Shown here: piece after piece, positions 32,790 through 44,300 of the stretch
How positions within the stretch are numbered: position 1 is the stretch's first letter
How the letters are laid out: the number at the start of each line of letters is the position of its first letter
Source: Asterias rubens
Lineage: Eukaryota > Echinodermata > Asteroidea > Forcipulatida > Asteriidae
NCBI RefSeq assembly: GCF_902459465.1
Contig: NC_047062.1
Coordinates: 32,792,673-32,856,672 of the forward strand
DNA length: 64,000 nucleotides
Direction of reading: 5' to 3'
The notes under the pieces: model-generated
What the model was told of the DNA's origin: nothing
Databases searched by the model: none
Seen by the model: only the letters and a program-made list of their open reading frames with translations
Made by a program: the position numbers and the translations under genes

Positions 32790-33330
32790 CCTTTTTTCAC
32801 AGTGAGAATCCAGTCTTTTCTTAAATGTTTCTACAGTTTTGGAATTTACTGCTTGTGGAAGGGAATTCAATATGTTTATCAATCTTTGGGTGAATAAATT
32901 CTTCCTGTATCAATTTTTTTCTTCTTCAGGGATTGCTGGAAGAGTTTAAGAGAGTGACCTCTTGTGGTTCTTTCAGTTGTTTTGAAGAATCTGCTGCTGT
33001 CCACATTATCACTAGGCTTTTTAATATTTTGAAGGTCTCTAAAATTTTCCTCTTTCTCTCTCTTCTCCAGGGAATACCAATCTAGGCCTTGCAACGTCTT
33101 ATTCTTCATTATGGAAGCTGCCTTAGGGCTAGGACCAACTTAGTGGCCCTCCTTTTTTAACCTTTTCCAAGATATGCTCATAGTCTGGAGCTTTGAAAGT
33201 GAGAATTAAGATTTCACTTTCTATGCCTATTACGCAAACGCATTTTATTCGGGAGCCAAGGTTGAGTTTGTATGTATATAAATGTCGAAAAATGAGGTCG
33301 GTAGTTCGTCTGAGCATATGAACCAGAACT
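32790..33330 (-). pseudogene. non-LTR reverse transcriptase C-terminal remnant (CR1-like)
   Basis: On the minus strand the frame at 33109-32879 reads FRDLQNIKKPSDNVDSSRFF and KTTERTTRGHSLKLFQQSL. This corresponds to the region after the reverse transcriptase core of CR1/Rex1-type LINEs, which in intact relatives reads like RGDLIEVFKIL followed by NFFK and RGHSKKL. Upstream minus-strand sequence near 33130-33330 (DYEHILEKVKKGG) may belong to the preceding YEERL-type segment. Frameshifts and the missing core show it is dead. Confidence 0.65.
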
Positions 33331-33720
33331 TGTTCTATGGTCTAACTGAGGAGTATATGGAAATACTGTGAATAAGGCACCTTCAGGCCAATCAGCCCAA
33401 TGATCTGACACAGACAATGTACCTTGTTTCCAATTTATCCTTGTTTCTTTTTGCTGTGCTATCTGCTGATTTTCTCTCTCTCTACTCGTGTATCTCCACT
33501 TCACAGCTTATGTTTAACCAGTTTTGTCAAAACTGTTTTTTAAAGAAATGGTGAATGAATTATTTACAACAACAAAAGTGTGGTTTTGTCAGTTAGATCA
33601 CTTTGTGGTGATCAACGGTTTGTATAGATTTTGTTTATTTTAAAACTTTTTCCTTTTATTTGTGTAATTATGGCTATAATAACTGAAATCGTTCTTGTTG
33701 TTTTCCTCGTCAGATTGACT

Positions 33721-35110
33721 ATGGGTTTTCGACTTAGCTCAACGATGTTATTAATGGTGGTGTTCCCTATCATATTAGCTTTGGAGAGAGGTGAACTATT
33801 GGATATGTCTTACGAGTTTGGAGATACCACACCCTCTTGGCCTGGTAATGAGTTGTTCCAATTGACCCTTGGATATCGTGGACCAGCAGAAAAATACCCA
33901 TGGTAAGAAAATCACATTTTATTTTATTTAGAAACTAATTCCTGCGAAACATAAATGCAGCTTTATTCAGAAGATCGACTCATATCTTGTTGAACAGCCA
34001 TTGCATGGTGGTGAGGTATCACTATCTGGTTTGCGGTAACACATGTGTGTCTACCTAGTTGTTAGGTAGAGTTTGTTCTTTAGAAAACTGTCTTGCTATA
34101 TATTCTACTGTGGCAGAGTAGGTTTGGGGGATTTTTTGGGAGACTCTCAATTCTGAAAAGAACTGTCCTGCTTTTTAACTACTACCTGGGTAGGAAGGTA
34201 GAAAGCGCCTGGGACTACTACTTTATACAGCTTATAAAGGGTTGTTATTATAACTTAACCACCACAGAGAGAGTTCTTAATAGAATTGGTCTCAACGTTT
34301 TGACCACCTTGCTTCTAGACATAGTCGGGAGACTGGCTAACATTTTAATATCAATGACACATCAAACATATTATAGAATACTTCCCAAAAATTACGTGCA
34401 ATCTTTGGTTTTCTATCAGGTATGAAGGAAACAGTTATTCCTCGTCAGAACATGCTGGGACACACATCGACGCACCAGCCCACTTCAGTGAAGGCAAGCT
34501 ACGAGTCAGCGACATACCAATCAGCCGGTTTATAGGGCCAGGAGTCCGTGTAGACATCTCAGAGAAAAGCGCAATGAACCCCGATTATCAAATGACAGTC
34601 AAGGATCTTCAGGACTGGGAAGAAATCAACGGGAAAATACCTGATGATTCATTACTGTTTGTTTACACTGGTTGGGGATCCTTTTACCTTGACCGTCTGG
34701 CATATTTCGGTTCGGCAAGGAACGACACGTTCGTGGATGACCAAGGAAACTCAATTCTTCATTTCCCAGGTGTGGCACCAGAAACAGCAATATGGTTGGT
34801 ATCGAATCGTAACATATCAGGCATTGGTATCGACACTCCATCCATTGACTATGGTCAGAGTACAGACTTCCGGGCTCATCAGAATCTTTACCAGGCTAAC
34901 ATTTATGGGATGGAGAATGTCGCCAACTTGGATAAACTTCCTACAACAGGTGCTAGAGTACACGCTCTACCGATGAAGATTAAAGATGGCAGTGGTGCGC
35001 CAGTTCGTATCGTCGCTATGTTGGATGAAGACAGCACTTCTGGCACAGCTACCATGCTTTACAGTGCATTGGTACTCATTGTAGCTGTTTGCTGTGCCAT
35101 GATGCTGTAA
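33721..35110 (+). CDS. cyclase-family metal hydrolase, secreted or GPI-anchored (2 coding exons)
   Basis: Coding exons are 33721-33902 and 34420-35110, joined by a GT-AG intron that splits the codon of Trp61; the product is 290 aa. The ATG at 33721 is preferred because a good acceptor (TTTTCCTCGTCAG) ends at 33713, seven bases before it. The alternative ATGs at 33631 and 33670 would lie in the intron. Residues 1-20 are hydrophobic and look like a signal peptide. Residues 72-83 are HAGTHIDAPAHF, the metal-binding HxGTHxDxPxHF signature of the cyclase superfamily that includes bacterial-type kynurenine formamidase and isatin hydrolase. Near residue 210 the sequence GIDTPSIDYG fits a later conserved motif of this fold. 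The last about 20 residues are hydrophobic (ATMLYSALVLIVAVCCAMML), suggesting a GPI signal or membrane tail. Substrate is unknown. AATAAA lies near 35490. Confidence 0.85.
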
Positions 35111-36515
35111 ACAGTGACATTGCACTGGTATCGCAAACTTCCTTAATACACTTCAGATTGGATTTTTTTATTGAGGAGGCTCTATGGTTTTCATTTCTGT
35201 ATAAGGTTGTGAAACATTGTTTTTTTCCCTAAAAGTAATGCTATACTTCTGTGGTGGTGGTTTTTTCTTTGAAGTCGCCTAACTGTGTCTATACAAAAAT
35301 ATCTTTTCAGATTTCTTTTAAAAATAGACGCTGGCATGTTGACAATTTGAGTAGTTTGAAAGGAAGACATAACGTCTTTGATTATCAGGATTTTTGTTCG
35401 CAACCAGAGCCTCCTACTTGATTGGTTCTGCTGCTATAATCAATTTTTTTCCACAGTTCTTTCGCGCTCTTGTCACTTTGAAAAAGTAAAATAAAATATC
35501 TCTGAAACTCTAAATCAAGTTGACCAGACGTGTGTATTGCATAATTTATTTACTTGACTTCCATTATCTGATGCCTCATTGGCGAGCTGCTTGAAAGACA
35601 CTTTTTGGCGGAGGCCCTGTTCATACCTATAATTACTATACAACACTGTGAGTGGGCTTTAGACTTGGCAGTGAGTAAGGCAGTGGGGGCTCAATGCTTA
35701 AAATTTACTTCAAATACTCCATCCAAACTGATGATTTTAATCCAATTTTAAATAACCCTTCAAATTATTAAAAGAAATACCTTCCTATCATCTTAGCCTA
35801 TCTGTGACTTATTCAAAGTTTATATAAGGGTTTGAGAGCCGCGGGAGGGCGGGTTGTAGTGAATGAATCAGCAGGGATCGATACTCTTCAACCCCAGACC
35901 TGTGGATTGATTGCCCTTTAATTCATTTATAATATTGTATAATCTTTTCAATGAATGTGTGGAAACTAACTTAATTAAAATGTGGTGAAATAAACTCTTT
36001 CTGTATTTTAAACAAAGTAAATAAGTTCTCGCTTCTTAATATTCTGTTGTAAACCTTTAATAACTGGCAGCAAGTCAGGCTATGGGGCCTACTTGAAATG
36101 GTACTGAAAGAACTTTGTGCAGGGATCTCCCCATCCATGTGATGTCAAAGATGGAGGCGGGTAACCCATCGTAACAACGTAGTCATAGGTAGTGTTAGCC
36201 ATACAGAGGGGGTGTTACTGTTAGGGTGTCTCTTGGACACCCTGTTTTATCTGCAATTTAGAGCTTGAAATATTTCAAGTGAACAATTTGTACATTAATG
36301 GCAAGGCCTCCCAAATCATTATGATGGCTAAAACCTTGAACGGAATCATAATTATCACTAGATTTGCTGAGCCCCTTTTTACAAAGTATAAACACGCAAA
36401 GATCTAATGAACTACAGCCACATTATGATTAACAAATAGTTTTAAGTGAATTCACGACAATGAGTGACCCAGCTATATAAAAAAGGGCCTATAAGCCTGC
36501 TACATACCTGAATGA
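35111..36515. other. 3'UTR and spacer downstream of the cyclase-family gene
   Basis: The sequence contains a likely poly(A) signal near 35490 and a second ATAAA near 35990. No further gene was recognised. Confidence 0.4.
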
Positions 36516-36549
36516 CTTGTCTTGTCTTGTCTTGTCTTGTCTTGTCTTG
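36516..36549. repeat. (CTTGT)n microsatellite
   Basis: Seven pentamers of CTTGT in a row. Confidence 0.9.
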
Positions 36550-36839
36550 ACTTAACTGCAACAAACCACCGCCACGGGATAAAAACTTTCACTTTTTATG
36601 CAGACGACATCTTCTAGCAGACGATACAGCGCGACAAAAAAAAGGGTCAAACTACTATTGACCAATCAAAAGCTTCCCTTGCTCACGCAAAAAATATCGG
36701 CTGGCGCCTGTCTTTGCTTTATGCAACATTCTTTGAGAGTGAATACAGGGGACAAGTCTGAATTAGACTGGTTACTTGTTGAATGATACGTCAGGGTTCA
36801 GACTAAAGTAAACATGCATTACATGACACACACGTTTCA

Positions 36840-36969
36840 CGCACGGTCAACAATCGAAAAGTGAAGGAACCGAACACGGAAGGTAACTTTTTTGAATATA
36901 AATATTGTTTGTGAAAGGTGCAGTTATTTGGGGACTTTGTGTTGCTGTAGTTTTCGTCGGAAGTAACAG
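36840..36969 (+). promoter_or_regulatory. candidate HHAT promoter region and 5'UTR exon
   Basis: The first coding exon of HHAT opens with an acceptor (ATCTGCAG) six bases before the ATG, so an upstream untranslated exon is needed. A consensus donor, AAGTAACAG/GTACGTAT, ends at 36969, after a stretch with no long ORF. Exon start is unknown; the left boundary is only indicative. Confidence 0.4.
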
Positions 36970-37352
36970 GTACGTATATTCTGTGCGAAGTTGTGTTATT
37001 CTTTATATAAAAAAATATTAACTCGAGTTTAAGGTGACTGAAGGAAGTTGATAATTTTGTGTCAGGCTGGAGCCCGACAATTCTGCTCTCTGCTTTTTAC
37101 CGTGCGTGAAATTCTGCACTTGTTATGTGTATACCATGGAGGTAGTGGTCCGAGATGGTCCGAGGTAGTTACAGAATGCAGGATAAAGGGCTCGGGTAAG
37201 CACATACTAATTCCACGATAAGCAGAGCCCCGAAATCGTACCCAGGGTCTACTCCTAGAACTATTTCGGTTTCGTCCAGCTGTCGTCTCCCGTAACCTCA
37301 TAGACGAACATCTGTCACGCGTTTAACGACCCATGGTTCAATGAATTTTTGA

Positions 37353-37508
37353 ATAGACCTTATGCACATGACGTCATTTTAGTACGGCGCCCTCGCCTTG
37401 AGGTCAAAAGGAGGTTGTTCATTGGCCAATCTATGTGCGTTTCGATTGTTTCGTCACCGTTTGACCTCAAAGATGGCGGCTGGATGACGTCAATGCATAA
37501 GGTCTATC
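37353..37508. mobile_element. MITE-like element, ATAGACCTTATGCA termini
   Basis: The left end is ATAGACCTTATGCACATGAC with GTCA, and the right end is TGACGTCAATGCATAAGGTC followed by TAT, inverted. The interior is about 110 bp including TTGAGGTCAAA and TTTGACCTCAAA, also opposed, so the whole folds back. It lies between the candidate HHAT 5'UTR exon and the first coding exon. Confidence 0.65.
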
Positions 37509-38304
37509 AGAAATCTCTCTTTTTTTCTTTTTTTAATCTTGCCAAAATTAGGCTCTATGTGTCCTTTGATATCTCAATGTGCCAGGGGCGACCAGAGAAT
37601 CCACTCCGCAATCTCAAAAATTGTTAAAAATGATAAATTCTTACCGTAATTTCGGATTCCCCATCTACTGTACGTGTTACTCCTCTGCCAACAATTTTGA
37701 AAATTACCCGACCTCATTTTGCGAGAGTGCGTCACGAGAGGGCGGGTACGATCCATGATTTGTGTACAAAACATACACGGAACCACGAAGCTTGCACAGG
37801 GTACCAGTATGTACACTTTTTACGCACAGCCATAAACCCACCCATTTATACACTGTGCGTCCATGTGTTATAATCACACGCACAACGCCCGCACAACTAC
37901 TGATATTGCAAGTCGTCATTCACAGCCCTTTCAAAGATGAAAATCCAGGCCTGTGGTCTGTCCATCATCCAGGTAGAAACCCCGATGCTTTGTCCTTCAG
38001 ATTGGTCCCGTGTGTTGTGTTACACACAATAAGGTACCCAGTGCTCTTATTGTTAATACGCAGTCCCACATACGTAGGGTTTGAAACTTTTGCATGGTGG
38101 AAATACGGTATAGAAAAGTCACACATACCTTACAAATACTGAATGTTGAAGCGCCTTGAGCATCACTGAGAGACGCGATGTGAGAATACTTATTTTATTT
38201 ATGAAGGTCCCTTGGTGTCATTGGCAGAAAGATATAAAAAATAATCAGTGTGAAGATTATAATTATAAATTATTAAATTTGTATTGTTCCATCTGCAGGT
38301 AGCT

Positions 38305-41300
38305 ATGGCTTCTCATCGTAATAGAGGAAAGAAAGCAAGAGATACAGAAGAGGAGCAGGAAAACACTTCCAAATTGGACAAATCATCACTTCATGAGAAC
38401 AAATCTGCTATTCAATGTCCGTTTTCTTCAACATCAAGACCTGGGCTGGATGGGGGCAGAGACCCATCAAACTCCAAGCCAAGTGCCCCCAAAAGGAGTG
38501 AATTCCAGCATGCAGCATTACCTACCATGGAATTGTACCTTTACGTTGCATTCATCGGCTTTTTACTTTTCTACATACAATGGCACATTCACCAGATATC
38601 TAAAGGTAGGTGTGTTTATGTCAAATTAGTGTTGCACTTAATGACTAACTTTATAGGTAGATGAAGGCTCATAGATCAATTAATGTGCCACAAATTAACC
38701 ACAAACTAATGGCAATAAAAACTTATTTGGTGAGAAGCACTGTGTTGATGAAGCAAAACTGTTTGAGAAAGGATACCCTTAAAAGTAATATGGTTGTAAT
38801 GATATTACTGAATTTGAGAAACAATTCACGCAGTCAATCTTTTCTCAGACTGCTGAGAGTTAACTGATTATTTGAATTGCCATGGTGTTCTTTCATGAAT
38901 GCTGCCCAAGATGTGTTTGGTTCTCCACTGTCACCTCACTAAATGTGGATTTGACGTTCTTGATCAATACAGTCAAAGTTGTGGGCCGCCTTAGATTCAG
39001 CTGAAACTTTTATTGGACCTTTCTTTGTGCAGTAAACATTGATTTGTCTCATTTAGGCTGCAGTTTCGAAAGGGAAATTGTCTTTTTGATTCAAGAAAGT
39101 TTAACTTCACCTTTAACCCTTGTTTTACTCCCCCTCCCCCTTTTTTTCAGAAAATGAATCACAGATCGGGTCTTACCTGAGTAACAGCTGGCCATTCATA
39201 CAACATCTGAAAAAGGTAAATCTCAATTTTTCTGTCCATAAAGCTCAAAAATATCAAAAATGTTGTTTAAAAGTTGTTGAAATCCCACCAAGTCTCAGGA
39301 CTAGATTGGGGGGGGGGGGGTGATCCACAGGAAGGCTTGTAGCTCAAAACTTTTACAGGGCCAAACTTTATTTTACAAGACCAGAATCAAACTAAGAAAA
39401 ACTGAAAAGCTTGATTTCTTATTGTTCTCTGTTTTCACTATTTTACTTACTATGTTACTGTTTGTACACATGGCCCTTACAGATAAAAAGTATAACTCTG
39501 ATAAGGCTACCCTGGTTAAATAATAAAGCAAACAAATATTTAAAGGCTGTTGACATAGTTTATCATATTAGCTGTGATTATTTGAATAAGTCTTGTCAGA
39601 CATAACACTTATCTTGTTTTTCTTATTCAAAGGTACTGTAATGTACTTATCTGACTCAAAGTCAATAAGGTTAAACATTACTCTTTCTATTTAAGGTATT
39701 GATTTTTTCAAACACAAGACTGCCAGATTAAGCCCTTAATAATTTTTTACCTATGTTTAACTGTCAAGCCCTGGATTTGCATTATATACAGGGTTTACCC
39801 TTAACACTTGCTTGGCAACAACTGTTACAGGAGAATAAACACAACTTCTGAACTTGACCTGTGTAAACTTAACTTAACTTAACTTAACTTAAATGCATTT
39901 ATAAAGCGCTTTACCACTGTTTCAAAGCGCTGTACAGTCAAGAAAAACATTAAAATGCAGGCTTAAAAAACATGAGCAAAAATAGCAATATGGTTTAAAA
40001 AAAATACACAGCAGTTAAAAAAGTAGCAATTTAGTAAAAACCTTGCATTACAAACATTCATATTATACAGCATACATATTATGTGTGCTACTTAAAGCTC
40101 TGCAACCCACTTTTAAATATGTTCTGTGTAGATTAATATTTTTGAGTGTGTGGATGTAAAAGAATTTTACCATTAAACTGGTTGACTACCATTATGATAC
40201 ATCAGGAAGATACATTTTTTTTAAACAAAGTCATATCATCGGGCCTTAAAATAACAAACAGTACCTATATTGCAGCAATTGTCGTGGTGCCTGTGCTTTT
40301 ACTGTGGTGCCCTCTGAAAGGTTCTTATACAAACTTACATTTTCCTCATAGTACCCCTTACTAGAGGAAAAAGTGCTGCACCCCATCCAGAGTTCAAGGG
40401 CTGTCGACGAACATTTTAGTTATAATTTGTTTTTAAATTACAGGATACTTCTGATTATCAATGGAAGTTTTTTACTGGTACGATGACAACGCCTGCCGTA
40501 GTTGTTTCCTTCATAGCATATGTAGTCATGGGCCAACTGGTTGCGTTTGTTGCTCCAAAGGTAACTCATGGCTTAATACATACATGTTATACTATTTGGG
40601 GTAGAAATAAACCTTCATGTAAAGAACACCCCTTTCCAGCATTGTAGATACGGTGAGTGGCACTGGGCGGTCCGGCCCAGAACTCAACATTTTTGCCCAG
40701 CACTCTGAGCAAAATACACTGTGTCGCCCACCCCCTGCCCAACACAGATTTCCCCCCAGATTAAATCAAAATATTGTCCACTCAGACACAGCTGATGATA
40801 AGGAGTATCAAATGTCATAGAAAAAGAACACAGTCTATTTAATTAGGTCACTCAACTGATTGCATGGCAACATAACATGAACAGTTTGAAAAGCTGGCAT
40901 CTTTCCTATTTAAAGCTTGCACTTCAGCAATAAGGGCCCCATAATTAAACAGGAATAATTTTCTTGATCCGCTTACCACTTTAATTGGTCTGCTCCTTTC
41001 ATTGATTCCTTACACCGTTATTAGAGAGGTTTCACAAGCGTACAGATACAGATACCATTTCTCTAATCATGTATCTGTATAAAGGTCTGTATTCGCATTG
41101 GATGTGATTTCAATCATTATGTATCGGGCCTAGGCCAAATACATACACGTGAGCAAAACAAATCCAAACACATTTCATTTTTATGTTTTTGTTAAATTGG
41201 AGAATTTGAATGAACATTTCTTTTGTTTAACTCTTCATTTTCAGACTCACACACAACGTTTGTAAACAAAATTTCCAGCAATGTCAAAATAGAGACCCAG

Positions 41301-44300
41301 TTTACACTGCATTTTTCTTTATTGTTGTTGCTTACAAATGACTAACCCATTACAAATTGTTATAATAAAATCCTTTTATCTATCTCTCTTCACAGCTGAG
41401 AAAGCCATTCATGCTGTTGTACTCAATCCTGATTGTTTATGTTGGATACGGCAGCCATGTTTTAGCACTTCTCCTAGTACATGCAGTCATGGTGTATGTA
41501 GTCGCCCTCACAAGGAAGCCAATCTTAGTTTGGATTGTTGTTGTGCTTCAAATTACTTCCTTCAGTGTGCAGTCACTATTGGACTTCCAGGTGAGTACAC
41601 AACTTTGCAATACTTTTGTCAAACAAGATTGTGTTATTGGTGGCGTGTTGTGGCGAGCGTTCTAGTTACCGAACCCATGCTCTGTTGTTGTCAGCATAGT
41701 GTGGGCTGCCATCCCAGTCATGGCCCTTATCCCCATGAGCAAGACACTTAACCATAGAGGCTTTGTACAAAGTTGGGAAGGTAGTGCATTTTGCTCTACT
41801 AGCCAGGCTCCTAGTGGATGATACCCTTGCCTACATTCCTACGGACTGTAACCCTTTTTCAGCCCAAGCAGTAGGTTGCAACGTGCCCTTGATGACAGTT
41901 TGTTTGGGTCGATAGCCCAAACTAGTTAAGTGTAGCGCTCAACTTGGACTGGCCGTCCGTGGCCTTGTGGTGTTAGGCAATTTCTCACAATTTTTTTTTG
42001 TATACAAACTATTTTGTTTTTTTTATCAATGTGTGATGAGCACTGTATACTCATGGGCTAATGATGTGTGATAAGCACTGTATACTCATGGGCTAATGAG
42101 TCTGTACAAAATCCACAGACATAATAATGGGGTGGGACTGCCCAGAACCCTGCATTCAAGAGTAGATGACTTAACCATAGACCGAGCGAGCCCTTGGATT
42201 GTGGGTTTGAAACCTGTCTGAGTAGTATGTCTGTGGATACCTTTCTGCAGGTTCTGTTGTGCCCCAAGTATAGAGTGGTTATCAGTCATATTTGTATGGT
42301 AAAAACTTAAATAAAAGTCTTTATTTCCCAGGATTGGTTTTTTTTTTTTGTTAGGGTGTTTGTTTGTTTGTTTGTTTGTTTGTACACAAGGGAGTATAAA
42401 CACCAAGCTGGCAACAACAGCCAATCTCTCTCATACAAACTCAGAGAAAAGTATGCTACAGAGAAAATGGTTTGAGTATGAACTTGTAAAACAGTAAGCT
42501 TTCAGACAATGAATAAACAATGATTTTGTTTTATTGTTACCAATCCTGTACTATATTTAAGATATTTTGTTATCCCATTGTCTTCTTGTTCTGTAGAATC
42601 AGTATATCACTGGCTTGTATTCAGGCACAGTGTGCATAACAACCAGCAATTTACGCCTGTTATGTTTCGGCCTGGAGTTTTGTCGTAACACCAAGCCGGG
42701 TAAACCTTCTCCACGAGACTACACCTTCTTTGACATGCTGCTTTACAATTTCTATCTACCAGTGCTGGCTTACGGACCTGTCATTGGATACGACACCTTC
42801 TTAAGTCAGGTGAGTCAAGTGATTGGGAATTCGAGGTAGTGTCTTAGACTGTGCTACCCACCCTATGGAGACGATCGAGGGCGTCCTCCATGCTAGCCAA
42901 AGTAAATGCTTTTTCTAACTCACATGGTTTTTACTCTACAGCCATCATATCACAAACATTTTTACTCTTCAATATACCATTTTTAGAACCTTTTCCCTGT
43001 GTTGTAGTCCACATCTTCAAGACACTTCAAACCACAGTCGTTTCACTGTACTGGAATTTAAAGAGGGTGTAGCTTAGTAGTGGCATAACCCAAAATTACC
43101 AGCAAGTGTAAACCACCTAAAATAAAGACATCATTGGAACCCGGAACTTTGACCTTTGGCCGACTTTAATTTGTTTGAATGTTTACACTTTGTTTTTCTC
43201 CTGAAGACGAGCAGAGTATTCTGGTTGAAACATCGATACCACAACAGCTCTGAAAAGAGCCAGCACTCCTTCAAATAAGATTATACACATGGTTGTACCT
43301 GCAAGTTTTGTATAGTTAATTCTCATCTAATTTTCCACACCATGTAAAACTTCAAGCACAACTTACTTTCCCGGTTGCCTAGTCCTTTACATCACTCATC
43401 AGCACCCCCTCCCTTCATCTGCCCTTCATTTTCCTCCCCCTTGTATCTTCAATTAACTCTCCTCCACTTGTACTGGATTAAGAGGGTGTGGATTTCATTT
43501 CTCCTGGGCCCAATTTTGTTGTTCTGCTTACCATAAGCAAAGAATCTGGGATTACGGAAGCAGGGGATTCCAGTAGGGAACTTTCGCTCGTGCTCTTGTG
43601 CAGAAATTAAGCACTTGCAAGCGAAGAGTGGTGGTCGCAAGTGCAGAGTTTGGTGCTGAGCAGAGCCATACAATTATTTCTGATTGTGATCCTATTTTCT
43701 TCCTTTAGATAAACAATAAGATAAAGATGTTTTCTTGGAAGGAGTTGAGATACATCTTGAAGGAGTTCATCAGATTCCTCTTCTGGGCCTTCTTTGCTGA
43801 ACTGTTTGTCCATTGGTTGTATATTGGTGCACTGACCAACCACAGAGCAACTAGAGAGAGTCTAAGTGCCTTGGATATTAGTAAGTGTCTATTCAAACAT
43901 CTCAGTGTCTCAACATTTTCCAGGATGTAACATTTCGTTTAATTTAAGTGGTTTTGATGCCTTTTGCAGATCAAGTTCTTGTCCATGACACAAATCCCTT
44001 TTCACTGTGAAAGAAGACGTTTGTAATATAGTGAATCTGTCGAAATTTCAGCTTCGTTAGTTATCAAGTTTTTGAGAAAAAGGGTGAAAATCTCAGAGCA
44101 ATGTTTTCAGGAGAGTCGCATAAGTCTGTTGACCCTGCCAAAATAATTTTAGTGTCACTGGGACGAAAATAATTTTTGAGAAATTGTTTTACTCATTTCT
44201 CAAAAACTACAGCACCTCAGCAAATAATATTTTAAAATGAAGCGGTCTAAAATCATTATCTTTGAATGCAATTTTTTGAATGTTTGTGTTTTGTGTCGTA

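Noticed and set aside
34093..34425. 110-codon ORF between the cyclase exons
   Set aside because: It lies in the intron in another frame and overlaps the acceptor; the spliced product gives the complete family motif instead.
34626..34976. ORFs on both strands overlapping the second cyclase exon
   Set aside because: Out-of-frame shadows of the supported coding exon.
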